In this document: in pieces, positions 8,000 to 16,097 of the stretch | How positions within the stretch are numbered: the first letter of the stretch is position 1 | How the letters are laid out: each line of letters begins with the position of its first letter | NCBI GenBank assembly: GCA_937976375.1 | Contig: CALJRU010000052.1 | Location: 1-43,600, forward strand | Origin: an uncultured Peptococcaceae bacterium | Lineage (GTDB): Bacteria > Bacillota > Peptococcia > Peptococcales > Peptococcaceae | Reading direction: 5' to 3' | Length of the DNA: 43,600 nucleotides | Position numbers and translations under genes: made by a program | Notes under the pieces: model-generated | Told to the model about the DNA's origin: nothing | The model's input: the letters and a program-made list of their open reading frames with translations, nothing else | The model's database searches: none

Positions 8000-8590
8000 A
8001 TGGATTGGACTTTGATGTTTTTTGTTAATAGTATCTTGTTAGGCGTTGGCTTGGCGATGGATGCTTTTTCTGTATCGGTTGCCAATGGATTAAATGAGCC
8101 ACGTATGCGTTTGGGAAGAATGTCGTTGATTGCGGGGATCTTTGCGTTTTTCCAATGGCTGATGCCGATGGTAGGTTGGATTTGCGTGCATACGATTGTT
8201 CAGTATTTTCGTGCCTTTGAAAAAGCGATTCCATGGATTGCTTTGGTGCTCTTGCTCTTTATTGGGGGCAAAATGGTGTTAGAAGCACTTCGTCATCATG
8301 ATGAAAATGAAGCAGAAACGGTGGGCGTTGGTGCAGGGGCACTGCTGATGCAGGGCGTTGCAACCTCAATTGATGCACTTTCGGTTGGATTTACCATTGT
8401 TTCCTATAATATGATGATGGCATTTGTATGTGCTGTCTTGATTGCAATCGTAACATTTTTTATCTGTATGGGCGGCTTAAAAATAGGCAAGACTGTTGGC
8501 GATAAATTTTCAAGCAAAGCGGCTATTTTTGGTGGTGTCATATTGATTTTCATTGGTATTGAAATTTGGGTATCTGGCGTGCTCCTGTGA
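8000..8590 (+). CDS. mntP: Manganese efflux pump MntP
   Basis: 196 aa with six membrane helices in two three-helix repeats. The paired conserved motifs GLAMDAFSVSVANG (D21) and SIDALSVGF (D125) are those of the MntP (formerly DUF204) family, which exports Mn2+. Its length is normal for the family. The ribosome site is weak (GGAAAGG at 7980-7986, 13 nt upstream), so translation may be regulated, but I see no yybP-ykoY riboswitch in the short upstream gap. It has its own terminator and sits next to the ferrous iron operon. Confidence 0.92.
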   Translation: MDWTLMFFVNSILLGVGLAMDAFSVSVANGLNEPRMRLGRMSLIAGIFAFFQWLMPMVGWICVHTIVQYFRAFEKAIPWIALVLLLFIGGKMVLEALRHHDENEAETVGVGAGALLMQGVATSIDALSVGFTIVSYNMMMAFVCAVLIAIVTFFICMGGLKIGKTVGDKFSSKAAIFGGVILIFIGIEIWVSGVLL

Positions 8591-8604
8591 TACACCTGTT
8601 TAGG

Positions 8605-8636
8605 CCTGATGTTCATTAAGAACATCAGGTTTTTTT
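8605..8636 (+). terminator. Intrinsic terminator of mntP
   Basis: A 10-bp perfect stem, CCTGATGTTC (8605-8614) with GAACATCAGG (8620-8629), is followed by seven T. Confidence 0.92.
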
Positions 8637-8645
8637 AGTTTGCGG

Positions 8646-8696
8646 TTGACAAAAAATGTTAGTTGATGTAAACTTTTAATTGTTAGACAAAGCTAA
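8646..8696 (+). promoter_or_regulatory. feo promoter with a DtxR-like palindrome
   Basis: TTGACA (8646-8651) and TAAACT (8669-8674) are 17 bp apart. TTAGACAAAGCTAA (8683-8696) has the half-sites TTAG and CTAA separated by 6 bp, as in DtxR/IdeR-type iron boxes, and it would overlap the transcription start. Iron repression is inferred from this position and from the downstream genes. Confidence 0.55.
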
Positions 8697-8757
8697 TGAA
8701 AATTTGCGCGCACTAATTACTATTGGCTGAAAAGATTATGTTGAAAGAAGGATATTA

Positions 8758-9054
8758 ATGATGTCCAACATGGAAATGAGAGTTGATATCGGTATGATGC
8801 AGACTGCCGGAGCGAATTTTAGTTTGAGTGGGCAGCGTATGCCATTGAGTCGTGCTGAGAAAAACAAGGTGTATACTGTGGTCAAAATTTCAGGAAAAGA
8901 TGATACGAAGAAACACCTTAGTGATTTGGGTTTTGTTGAAGGTGAACAGCTTCAAGTTACCAGCGTGTTGGGCGGAAATATCATCGTTACGGTGAAGGGC
9001 GTTAAGGTTGCACTTGGTGAGGAGTTGGCAAAACGCGTCACTGTGAGCGAATAA
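8758..9054 (+). CDS. feoA: FeoA-domain protein (first copy, with N-terminal extension)
   Basis: 98 aa. The SH3-like FeoA fold covers about 33-98 (DLGFVEGEQLQVTSVLGGNIIVTV, then GVKVALGEELAKRV). About 30 extra residues rich in Met precede it, which normal FeoA (about 75 aa) lacks. Two ATG codons in a row (8758 and 8761) are both usable after AAGGA. FeoA assists ferrous iron import through FeoB. It is the first gene of feoA-feoA-feoB and its Cys-rich partner. Confidence 0.88.
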   Translation: MMSNMEMRVDIGMMQTAGANFSLSGQRMPLSRAEKNKVYTVVKISGKDDTKKHLSDLGFVEGEQLQVTSVLGGNIIVTVKGVKVALGEELAKRVTVSE

Positions 9055-9071
9055 ACGAAGGAAGTGCGAAC

Positions 9072-9299
9072 ATGGCAAAAAAGACATTGAAGGACATGCG
9101 TCCGGGAGAATCCGCTAAGATTGTTGAAATAAATGCTCAAGGTGCATTAAAACGACGTTTGATGGATATGGGGCTTACACGAGGAAGCCTTGTCACCTTT
9201 CGTAAGGTGGCGCCGCTTGGTGATCCTATTGAGTTGACCATTAGGGGATATGAATTGTCGATCCGCAAAAATGAAGCGGAGTATGTCGTTGTAGAATAA
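9072..9299 (+). CDS. feoA: FeoA (second copy, standard length)
   Basis: 75 aa, the usual FeoA size, with the motif LMDMGLTRGSLVTFRKVAPLGDP characteristic of the family. It starts 17 nt after the first FeoA. FeoA is a small cytosolic SH3-like protein thought to bind the N-terminal G-domain region of FeoB. The two copies are diverged in sequence, so this is an old duplication rather than a recent one. Confidence 0.92.
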   Translation: MAKKTLKDMRPGESAKIVEINAQGALKRRLMDMGLTRGSLVTFRKVAPLGDPIELTIRGYELSIRKNEAEYVVVE

Positions 9300-9365
9300 T
9301 GGAATCTATCATAATACCCGGAGGTTAGCTTAAACTAATAGTTGGAAAGGATGGGAAGCACCAGA

Positions 9366-11378
9366 ATGATAAATATTGCATTGGCGGGAAATCCAAATAG
9401 TGGAAAAACCAGTTTGTTCAATGAATTGACTGGCGCACGGCAGCATGTTGGGAATTGGCCAGGGGTGACTGTAGAAAAAAAGGATGGACGATTGAAGGGG
9501 CATAATGACGTCATGGTCACGGACTTGCCTGGGATATACTCTCTTTCACCCTATACGTTGGAAGAAGTTGTCAGTAGAGATTATATTATGAATGAACATC
9601 CAGATGTAATCGTCAACATTGTTGATGCAACCAATCTGGAACGCAATTTGTATTTGACAACACAACTCTTGGAAATGAATACACCGATGGTGATTGCGCT
9701 CAACATGATGGACTTGGTTGAGAAGCGTGGCATAAAAATTGATGAGAAAAAACTTTCTCAGAATTTTGGCGGTGTGCCAGTTGTCGCTATTTCGGCCTTA
9801 GAAAAGAAAGGCCTGAAAGAATTGGTTGACCTGGCGCTGAAGACGGCAAAAGATAAAAAGCCGCCGCGTTTTATTGCTTTTGATGATAACGTTGAACATG
9901 CGCTCTCTTCAATTGCTCGAGATGCTGCACTGACGGGCGGTGAGGCACGATATTATGCCATTAAGCTTTTTGAACGTGACGAACGTATTTATTCTGAGTT
10001 TCATTTTCCAAGTGGAAATCAACAGAAAGTGGATGCGATTTTATCGGAAGTAGAAGATCGCTTGGATAATGATACGGAAACCATTATCACCAATGGACGC
10101 TACGATTATATTGCAGCTGTGATGCCCCAAGTGCAGAGAAAGCCGGAGCAAAAACGGGGCGAGCGTTCATTGACAGATAAAATTGATAGCATTGTTACCA
10201 ATCGCTGGTTGTCATTGCCGATTTTTGCGCTTGTTATTTATGTTGTGTATTATGTGTCGATTTCTACTTTAGGCGATTGGTTTATCAACTGGATTGAGGA
10301 GCTGTTTAATTGGATCAATGCCGGTGTAGAAGGCTTCCTAACCAATATTGGGGCTGCACCATTCTTGATTGATCTTGTTTGTAACGGTATTATTGCTGGG
10401 GTTGGCTCCGTATTGACGTTTGTACCACAGCTGATGATTCTTTTCTTTTTCCTGTCATTCTTAGAAGGCTGTGGTTATATGAGCCGTGTTGCTTTTATCA
10501 TGGACCGCGCTTTCCGTCGATTTGGGCTGTCAGGCAAAAGTTTTATTCCATATATCATTGGTACAGGTTGTGGTGTTCCTGGGATTATGGCAACGCGTAC
10601 GATTGAGAATCAAAAAGATCGACGTCTTACCATTATGACAACCACCTTTATGCCATGTGGCGCAAAATTGCCGATCATTGGCTTATTCGTGGGTGCTTTA
10701 TTCCCAGATAAACCTTGGCTGGCTCCTTGCTGTTACTTAATAGGTATTGTTGCAATTATTATCAGTTGCTTGTTGTTGAAATTATCGAAACCATTTAAAG
10801 GTGAACCAGCGCCGTTCATTATTGAACTGCCAGAATATCGTTTGCCAAAATTGAAGAATGTTCTTTCGATGATGTGGGAAAAAGGAAAGGCATTTATCAT
10901 TAAAGCCGGGACGGTCATCTTTATTTGCTGTGCAGTCATCTGGTTCATCAGCAACTACAATTTCAGTTTGCAGGCTGTTGATGCACAGGATTCTATTCTT
11001 GCAGCAATTGGTGGCTTGTTGGTGCCTATTTTTGCGCCAATTGGGATTGATTCTTGGCAGGCAACGGCTGGTACTCTTAGTGGTTTGGTTGCAAAAGAAA
11101 ACTTGGTTTCAACCTTGGCCGTGTTGTTCCAGGCGACAGGCGATGGCAGTGAAGCGGATCCTAGCTTGATTGCGCAGGTGCAGTCATTCTTTACGCCAGC
11201 TGCCGGCATGTCATATATGCTCTTCAATCTCTTGTGTGCACCTTGTTTTGCAGCTATTGGCGCCATTCGCCGTGAAATGATGAGTGCAAAATGGACTTTG
11301 GCTGCGATTGCATACCAATGCGGGTTTGCTTATGTTGTGGCATTTGTTGTATATCATGTGATGAACCTGTTTATGTAA
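9366..11378 (+). CDS. feoB: Ferrous iron transporter FeoB
   Basis: 670 aa inner-membrane Fe2+ transporter. The N-terminal G domain has G1 GNPNSGKT (8-15), G3 DLPG (53-56) and G4 NMMD (113-116), followed by a helical GDI-like region and a membrane part with two Gate domains. The Cys-containing motifs GTGCGVPGIMATRTIEN and PCGAKLPI are the conserved pore motifs. I start at the ATG of MINIALAGNPNSGK, which fits family N-termini; in-frame TTG 9342 and ATG 9351 upstream have no better ribosome site. It follows both feoA genes in one operon. Confidence 0.95.
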   Translation: MINIALAGNPNSGKTSLFNELTGARQHVGNWPGVTVEKKDGRLKGHNDVMVTDLPGIYSLSPYTLEEVVSRDYIMNEHPDVIVNIVDATNLERNLYLTTQLLEMNTPMVIALNMMDLVEKRGIKIDEKKLSQNFGGVPVVAISALEKKGLKELVDLALKTAKDKKPPRFIAFDDNVEHALSSIARDAALTGGEARYYAIKLFERDERIYSEFHFPSGNQQKVDAILSEVEDRLDNDTETIITNGRYDYIAAVMPQVQRKPEQKRGERSLTDKIDSIVTNRWLSLPIFALVIYVVYYVSISTLGDWFINWIEELFNWINAGVEGFLTNIGAAPFLIDLVCNGIIAGVGSVLTFVPQLMILFFFLSFLEGCGYMSRVAFIMDRAFRRFGLSGKSFIPYIIGTGCGVPGIMATRTIENQKDRRLTIMTTTFMPCGAKLPIIGLFVGALFPDKPWLAPCCYLIGIVAIIISCLLLKLSKPFKGEPAPFIIELPEYRLPKLKNVLSMMWEKGKAFIIKAGTVIFICCAVIWFISNYNFSLQAVDAQDSILAAIGGLLVPIFAPIGIDSWQATAGTLSGLVAKENLVSTLAVLFQATGDGSEADPSLIAQVQSFFTPAAGMSYMLFNLLCAPCFAAIGAIRREMMSAKWTLAAIAYQCGFAYVVAFVVYHVMNLFM

Positions 11379-11421
11379 TAGCAGATATGTTATAATGAAC
11401 CCTAGAAAGGAGTGTTGGCGT

Positions 11422-11592
11422 GTGGGATCATTCTTTACCGTACTTGTATTGATTGTTTGCTTGGCGTTTATAATACGTCATATGGTTCGTCAACATAAAA
11501 ATGGCGGATCTGGGTGCGGTTGCGGATGCAGCGGGTGTTCCTCTGCGCATGCATCTTGCTCCTGCCAGAATCAGAAAAACACCATACATTAG
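11422..11592 (+). CDS. FeoB-associated Cys-rich membrane protein
   Basis: 56 aa from a GTG start at 11422, which lies 9 nt after GGAG (11409-11412). The in-frame ATG at 11395 has no ribosome site and overlaps a TATAAT (11391-11396), so it is less likely. The protein is one membrane helix (FFTVLVLIVCLAFIIRHMV) and a short tail with GCGCGCSGCS plus later CSC. This is the FeoB-associated Cys-rich family, found right after feoB in many Bacillota. The six cysteines could bind iron or accept it from FeoB; this is inferred. Confidence 0.85.
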   Translation: MGSFFTVLVLIVCLAFIIRHMVRQHKNGGSGCGCGCSGCSSAHASCSCQNQKNTIH

Positions 11593-11612
11593 AAAATAAT
11601 GAAAGTCAAATG

Positions 11613-11653
11613 AAAGTCATCTGTAGCTTTTCGAAGTTGCAGATGACTTTTTT
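11613..11653 (+). terminator. Intrinsic terminator of the feo operon
   Basis: AAAGTCATCTG (11613-11623) pairs with CAGATGACTTT (11640-11650), ending in a six-T run. Confidence 0.88.
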
Positions 11654-11671
11654 ATTCGTTTGTGGTATAGT
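11643..11671 (+). promoter_or_regulatory. Candidate promoter of the coiled-coil gene
   Basis: TATAGT (11666-11671) has ATGACT 17 bp upstream (11643-11648). The -35 lies inside the right arm of the feo terminator. Confidence 0.4.
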
Positions 11672-11720
11672 TAAGAAAAGTAAATGTATTGCAACAATGA
11701 AGATTGATGGAGGTGACCTT

Positions 11721-12617
11721 ATGGATAGTTTGAGTGAGATCAGTGTCGTTTACCAGCATAAGCAGCAGCTGGAGCATCGGCTGGAAGCCTTGAAGGAAGA
11801 AGCGAAGCATGCTGAACAATTGGAACAGGACGCCCAGATGCGGTGTGAACGTGAAAATCTCGATGTGAGAAAATTTGAAAGCAATGATTTTAAGCAGTTT
11901 TGGTTCAAGCTTCGCGGTCAATATGAAGCACGTGTTTTGGAAAATAATGAGAAAGCTGCCGAAGCAATGCGAGCATTGAATGATGCCAAAAGTCATGCAT
12001 TTGACGTTGCCAAAGAAAAAGAAGACGTGGAGCGGCAGTTGAAAGCACTTGATGGCGTGGAGGACGCGTATAAAAAGGCATTGTTGCTTCATGTTGAACA
12101 TTTAGATTATTCCATTCATCGTGAAGAAATCATTCGCATGCAGGAAAAAATCAATTACGATTCACATCAATTGAAACTTTTGGCGGAGGCACGTGATTTG
12201 GGGCAGCTGGCAGGACGAAAAGTGAAACAGCTGGAAAGCAATCTTCAAGAACTGGATGCTGCGAAGGACGAGAAAAATAGAGATAAGGTAGAGGTTGCTT
12301 TTATTTCTGGATTGTCGGAATTGCGTATTCAGCTTCATCAATTAGAACAGATCCTTGATGAAATTGATGCCTGGGAAACAGAAATTTTGCATTTTAGCGA
12401 GCGGCTTACAGTAAATACATTGGATTTGTTTTTCAATAAGGAATCGTTGGCTCTGGCAAATATGGCACGTGAAAAAGCTGAGCGTGAGCTTCAGTGGGTA
12501 ACAGATGGACTGGTAGAATGTGAGACCACCATCATGCATTTGGTTGTGGAAGTCGAAGAAACAAAAAGCATGCATCAGCGGCAACTGGAAACCTTTATCA
12601 GTGAGACTGACATTTGA
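11721..12617 (+). CDS. Coiled-coil protein of unknown function
   Basis: 298 aa from ATG 11721, placed by GGAGGTGA (11709-11716). An in-frame extension back to 11514 would run through the feo terminator and the Cys-rich gene, so it is rejected. The protein is nearly all helical and rich in Glu, Lys, Gln and Leu, with heptad-like patterns from about residue 10 to the end. It has no signal peptide, membrane helix or recognisable catalytic motif. It stands alone between the feo terminator and the EF-G paralogue. Similarity to PspA-like or SMC-like proteins would be generic to coiled coils, so I give no function. Confidence 0.7.
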   Translation: MDSLSEISVVYQHKQQLEHRLEALKEEAKHAEQLEQDAQMRCERENLDVRKFESNDFKQFWFKLRGQYEARVLENNEKAAEAMRALNDAKSHAFDVAKEKEDVERQLKALDGVEDAYKKALLLHVEHLDYSIHREEIIRMQEKINYDSHQLKLLAEARDLGQLAGRKVKQLESNLQELDAAKDEKNRDKVEVAFISGLSELRIQLHQLEQILDEIDAWETEILHFSERLTVNTLDLFFNKESLALANMAREKAERELQWVTDGLVECETTIMHLVVEVEETKSMHQRQLETFISETDI

Positions 12618-12661
12618 GAAATTAACAAGTTGAGAAAAATTTAAAATTTTATGAAAACATA

Positions 12662-12690
12662 TTGTCAAATGACGGTGAAGCTATTAAGAT
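12662..12690 (+). promoter_or_regulatory. Promoter of the EF-G paralogue
   Basis: TTGTCA (12662-12667) and TAAGAT (12685-12690) have a 17-bp spacer. A strong AAGGAGG follows before the start codon. Confidence 0.6.
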
Positions 12691-12741
12691 ATATTTATAA
12701 ATATGGATTGATTGCCAATTTGGCTGTAAGGAGGTACTTTT

Positions 12742-14814
12742 ATGAAAGACTATGACAGCAATATCATCCGTAACATTGCGGTATTGTCCCATGATGGGGC
12801 TGGTAAGACGGCGCTTGTTGAATCCATGCTCTTAATGTGCAAAGGTGTCGATTCGGTTGGACGCGGCAAGGACAATAAGCATATTCTGGATTTTGAACCA
12901 GAAGAAATCACCCGCAATGTTACCATTCAACTTGGGATGGCACCTTGCGAATGGAATGGCTACAAGCTCAACTTCATTGATACACCTGGGTATTCGGAAT
13001 TTTGCGGCGAAGTCAGTGAAGCGTTGCGTGCGGCAGACGGGCTGATGCTCGTTGTATCGGCTGAATCCGGGATTCAAGTGGACACCATTCGTGCTTGGCA
13101 GTATGGCAAGAAACTGCATCTTCCACGTTTGGTTTATGTGAACAAAATGGATATGGAAAATGCCGACTTTTTTGGCTCACTGGAACGTATGCGTGAGTTG
13201 TTTGGCAAGTCGGTGATGCCGCTGCAGGTTCCAATTGGTGAAGGTAATGGCTTCCATGGGATCATTGATGTACCAACCATGAAAGCGTATGAATGGGTGA
13301 ATGGAGAACGTCAGGAATGTGAAATTCCAGCCGAGCTTCAGGATCGTGTGGATAAAGTTTTAGATATGTGCATGGAAGCGGCTGCTGAAGGCAGTGATGA
13401 ACTGCTCGAAAAATATCTTGAAGGGGAGCCTCTGAGTGTGGATGAAATCTATGAGGGCCTCTATCAAGGGATGAAGGGCGGCCGTGTTTGCCCTGTATTG
13501 TGCGGCAGTGCCGTGTCTCATATTGGTAGCCGCCTGCTCTTAGACTGCTTGATCAAGTTTATGCCGGATACCACGCAGCGCATCAATGAAGCGGTTAATA
13601 TTGACACTGGTGAAGAACTTTTGGTCAATCATGATGATCCATTCTCTGCGTTTGTTTTCAAAACCAGCTTAGATCCATTTTCTGGCAAACTCAGTTATGT
13701 GCGCGTGATTAGCGGGAAGGCAACAGAAGGCATGAGCTTCTATAATACCTCCAGCGAAAATGAAGGTAAGATTTCGAAAATGTTCACATTGGTTGGTAAG
13801 CGTCAGGAACCACTGAGCAGTGCATCGGCAGGGGATATTATTGTTATTCCTAAGCTGGACGACGTTCGTACAGGTGATACCTTAGCAAGCAAGGAATTCC
13901 CAGTAAAATATCCAGCCATTGATTTCCAGCCATCCCTTTACACGGTTTGCGTGCGTGCAGAAAACAAAGGTGAAGAAGACAAACTGGGCACTGCCTTGAA
14001 TAAGATCGCAGAAGAAGACCCAACTTGCGTTTTGAAAAAAGATGTTGAAAGTGGCCAGCTGCAGCTGTCAACCATGGGCGAAGTTCATCTTGATCATATT
14101 ATGAGCAAGATGGAACGTAAATATGGTGCAAAAGCCATTATTGATAAAGTTTATATTCCATATCGTGAAACCATTCGTGGCAAAGCGACAGCTGAAGGCA
14201 AACATAAGAAACAGAGTGGCGGTCATGGTCAGTATGGTCACGTAGTGATGGATATTGAACCAACAACCGATGGCAAGGAATTTGAATTTGTTGATGCCAT
14301 TGTAGGTGGCGCTATCCCTCGTCAATTTATCCCAGCTGTTGAAAAAGGGGCAGTCGAAACATTGGCCAAAGGTGTCATTGCCGGCTATCCATTGATCAAT
14401 ATCAAATTGACGTTGAAAGACGGGTCGTTCCATAGTGTAGACTCCTCTGAAATGGCTTTCAAAGTTGCAGCTTCTCTTGCATTAAAGAAAGGCATTCCAG
14501 AAGCAAATCCTGTTCTTCTCGAACCAATTTACGCTGTAGATGTTATGGTGCCAGAAGAATACATGGGCGATATTATTGGTGATATCAGCTCCAAACGCGG
14601 TCGTGTTTTGGGTATGGAGCCTGGCGAAGATGGTATTACAACCGTTAAGGCACGTGTTCCATATGCAGAAATGTTGGATTACGGAGTACAACTGCGTGCG
14701 ATGACACAAGGCCGTGGTAATTTTGACATGTCCTTTGACAGCTATGAAGAAGTACCGGCTAAATTGGCACAAGAAATTATTGATAAATACAAATCAGACA
14801 ACGAAGACGATTGA
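12742..14814 (+). CDS. Elongation factor G paralogue (EF-G2-like)
   Basis: 690 aa with all five EF-G domains. The G domain shows G1 SHDGAGKT (16-23), G3 DTPG (80-83) and G4 NKMD (134-137). It differs from canonical EF-G in G1 (usually AHIDAGKT), and the catalytic His after DTPG is a Tyr here (DTPGYSEF, Y84). This fits the second EF-G class seen in many Bacillota, actinobacteria and Thermus. The true fusA normally sits in the rpsL-rpsG-fusA-tuf cluster, and the tuf end lies only at the window edge. The gene is monocistronic with its own terminator. Its role is unsettled for the family: ribosome translocation or recycling under special conditions. Confidence 0.88.
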   Translation: MKDYDSNIIRNIAVLSHDGAGKTALVESMLLMCKGVDSVGRGKDNKHILDFEPEEITRNVTIQLGMAPCEWNGYKLNFIDTPGYSEFCGEVSEALRAADGLMLVVSAESGIQVDTIRAWQYGKKLHLPRLVYVNKMDMENADFFGSLERMRELFGKSVMPLQVPIGEGNGFHGIIDVPTMKAYEWVNGERQECEIPAELQDRVDKVLDMCMEAAAEGSDELLEKYLEGEPLSVDEIYEGLYQGMKGGRVCPVLCGSAVSHIGSRLLLDCLIKFMPDTTQRINEAVNIDTGEELLVNHDDPFSAFVFKTSLDPFSGKLSYVRVISGKATEGMSFYNTSSENEGKISKMFTLVGKRQEPLSSASAGDIIVIPKLDDVRTGDTLASKEFPVKYPAIDFQPSLYTVCVRAENKGEEDKLGTALNKIAEEDPTCVLKKDVESGQLQLSTMGEVHLDHIMSKMERKYGAKAIIDKVYIPYRETIRGKATAEGKHKKQSGGHGQYGHVVMDIEPTTDGKEFEFVDAIVGGAIPRQFIPAVEKGAVETLAKGVIAGYPLINIKLTLKDGSFHSVDSSEMAFKVAASLALKKGIPEANPVLLEPIYAVDVMVPEEYMGDIIGDISSKRGRVLGMEPGEDGITTVKARVPYAEMLDYGVQLRAMTQGRGNFDMSFDSYEEVPAKLAQEIIDKYKSDNEDD

Positions 14815-14833
14815 TGTCTATGTTAAGAATTCG

Positions 14834-14869
14834 ATCGACATTGGCGAATGAACGCCAATGTCGATTTTT
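14834..14869 (+). terminator. Intrinsic terminator of the EF-G paralogue
   Basis: ATCGACATTGGCG (14834-14846) pairs perfectly with CGCCAATGTCGAT (14853-14865), followed by T to 14869. Confidence 0.93.
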
Positions 14870-14902
14870 GTGTCATCAGATTACAAGAAAGGTGGAATGC
14901 TC

Positions 14903-15637
14903 GTGAAAAATACGCAAGACATCAATCCAGAAGCGCTCCATGTGACATTGAAGACAATTGCTACCATTCATACTCCCTATGAGAGCAAATTTGGTGTTCC
15001 ACGTCAAAGTGGTGTCGTCACCCAACTGGAAAGCCGTATTGTATTTGAACCAGAATTTCGAAATAAGGACGCTTTAAGAGGCATCGAAGGCTATGACTAT
15101 CTATGGCTGATTTGGTCCTTTTCGGAAGCTATTCGAGCAGATTGGTCCCCAACCGTTCGTCCGCCGCGTTTAGGTGGAAATGTCCGGCGCGGTGTGTTTG
15201 CCACACGCTCTCCTTTTCGGCCAAATCCGTTGGCGCTGTCATCGGTAAGATTGCTGCGCGTGGAAGATGATCCAGAATATGGTTCAGTGCTTATTGTTGA
15301 CGGAGCAGACATGATGGATGGCACCCCCATCTATGACATTAAACCGTATTTACCGTTTACCGACAGCCATCCAAATGCGCGGGCAGGATTTGCAGAGAAA
15401 GTTATCGATGAACAGCTTCAAGTAAATTTTCCAACGGCATTGCTTGAAAAGCTGCCACAGCATTTGCGGGCTGGCGCAGTGGCCATGCTCGCCCAGAATC
15501 CTATTCCACATTATCAAAAAAAAACTGAACGTGTTTATGGTGTTGCGTTTGGTGGCTACGACATTCGCTTTCGCGTTGCAGAGCAAGTGGCGATCGTTGA
15601 AGACGTGGTAGAAAATGGAAGTTCAGATTGCCTATAG
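14903..15637 (+). CDS. trmO: tRNA (t6A37) N6-methyltransferase TrmO-like
   Basis: About 244 aa of the TsaA/TrmO family. The N-terminal beta-barrel domain is clear: the motif IHTPYESKFGVPRQ, then GYDYLWLIWSF, then GVFATRSPFRPNPLALSSV, which holds the SAM-binding residues, then DGTPIYDIKPYLP. TrmO adds an N6-methyl to t6A at position 37 of ANN-decoding tRNAs. The C-terminal part (about 160-244) is the less conserved second domain. I prefer the GTG at 14903, 7 nt after AGGTGG (14890-14895). The ATG at 14897 lies only 1 nt from it, and the in-frame ATG at 14858 is inside the upstream terminator. Confidence 0.88.
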   Translation: MKNTQDINPEALHVTLKTIATIHTPYESKFGVPRQSGVVTQLESRIVFEPEFRNKDALRGIEGYDYLWLIWSFSEAIRADWSPTVRPPRLGGNVRRGVFATRSPFRPNPLALSSVRLLRVEDDPEYGSVLIVDGADMMDGTPIYDIKPYLPFTDSHPNARAGFAEKVIDEQLQVNFPTALLEKLPQHLRAGAVAMLAQNPIPHYQKKTERVYGVAFGGYDIRFRVAEQVAIVEDVVENGSSDCL

Positions 15638-15655
15638 GAATTTGTTAAAACTTTA

Positions 15656-15683
15656 TTGACATGTTCCAAAATTAAGTTATACT
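15656..15683 (+). promoter_or_regulatory. Promoter of the acyl carrier protein gene
   Basis: TTGACA (15656-15661) and TATACT (15678-15683) are 16 bp apart, close to consensus. The start codon follows after about 40 nt with a GGAGGGGGAG ribosome site. Confidence 0.75.
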
Positions 15684-15726
15684 AGACAGCGAAAGCTATT
15701 ACACAACAGGATGGAGGGGGAGAGCA

Positions 15727-15960
15727 ATGGTTTTTGATCAAGTAAAAGAAAGTCTGGCCGATATCTTGAGCTGTGATGCAGAAAAGATCGATATGGATAC
15801 CGACCTCGTGCGTGATCTCGGTGTGGATTCTATCGATACCGTCGAACTCATCATGGCTGTTGAAGAGACTTATGACATTACAATTTCTGACAAAGAAGCG
15901 CAGGAACTAAAGACTGTCGCTGATGTTGTTGAATTTATTGAAGATCACCTTGAAGACTAA
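15727..15960 (+). CDS. Acyl carrier protein
   Basis: 77 aa, four-helix acidic ACP. The phosphopantetheine attachment serine is S35 in LGVDSIDTVEL; the usual motif is DSL, so Leu is replaced by Ile. The spacing of the preceding DTDLVRDLG is standard. It carries acyl chains as thioesters in fatty acid or related synthesis. No fab, plsX or acpS gene is adjacent; it lies alone before pta under its own strong promoter. In Bacillota the housekeeping ACP usually sits in a fab cluster or between plsX/fabG and rnc, so this could be the main ACP relocated or a secondary, specialised one. Confidence 0.93.
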   Translation: MVFDQVKESLADILSCDAEKIDMDTDLVRDLGVDSIDTVELIMAVEETYDITISDKEAQELKTVADVVEFIEDHLED

Positions 15961-16017
15961 AATTACTGTGCGGAATAGCGCAACTATTTCGACTATGGAT
16001 TTGTTGAACAATTCGGT

Positions 16018-16046
16018 TTGAATAATGCAAGAAGTTGTAGTATGAT
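16018..16046 (+). promoter_or_regulatory. pta promoter, overlapping an inverted repeat
   Basis: TTGAAT (16018-16023) and TATGAT (16041-16046) are 17 bp apart. An imperfect palindrome, TAGTATGATA paired with TATCATAGATACTA, spans about 16038-16073 and covers the -10 and the start point, as an operator might. The regulator is unknown. Confidence 0.6.
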
Positions 16047-16097
16047 ATAAATATAAAGTATCATAGATACTACCACTTCAAAGGAGAGAATCAATCA

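Noticed and set aside
11514..11720. 69-codon N-terminal extension of the coiled-coil protein
   Set aside because: It overlaps the FeoB-associated gene in another frame and runs through the feo terminator and the candidate promoter.
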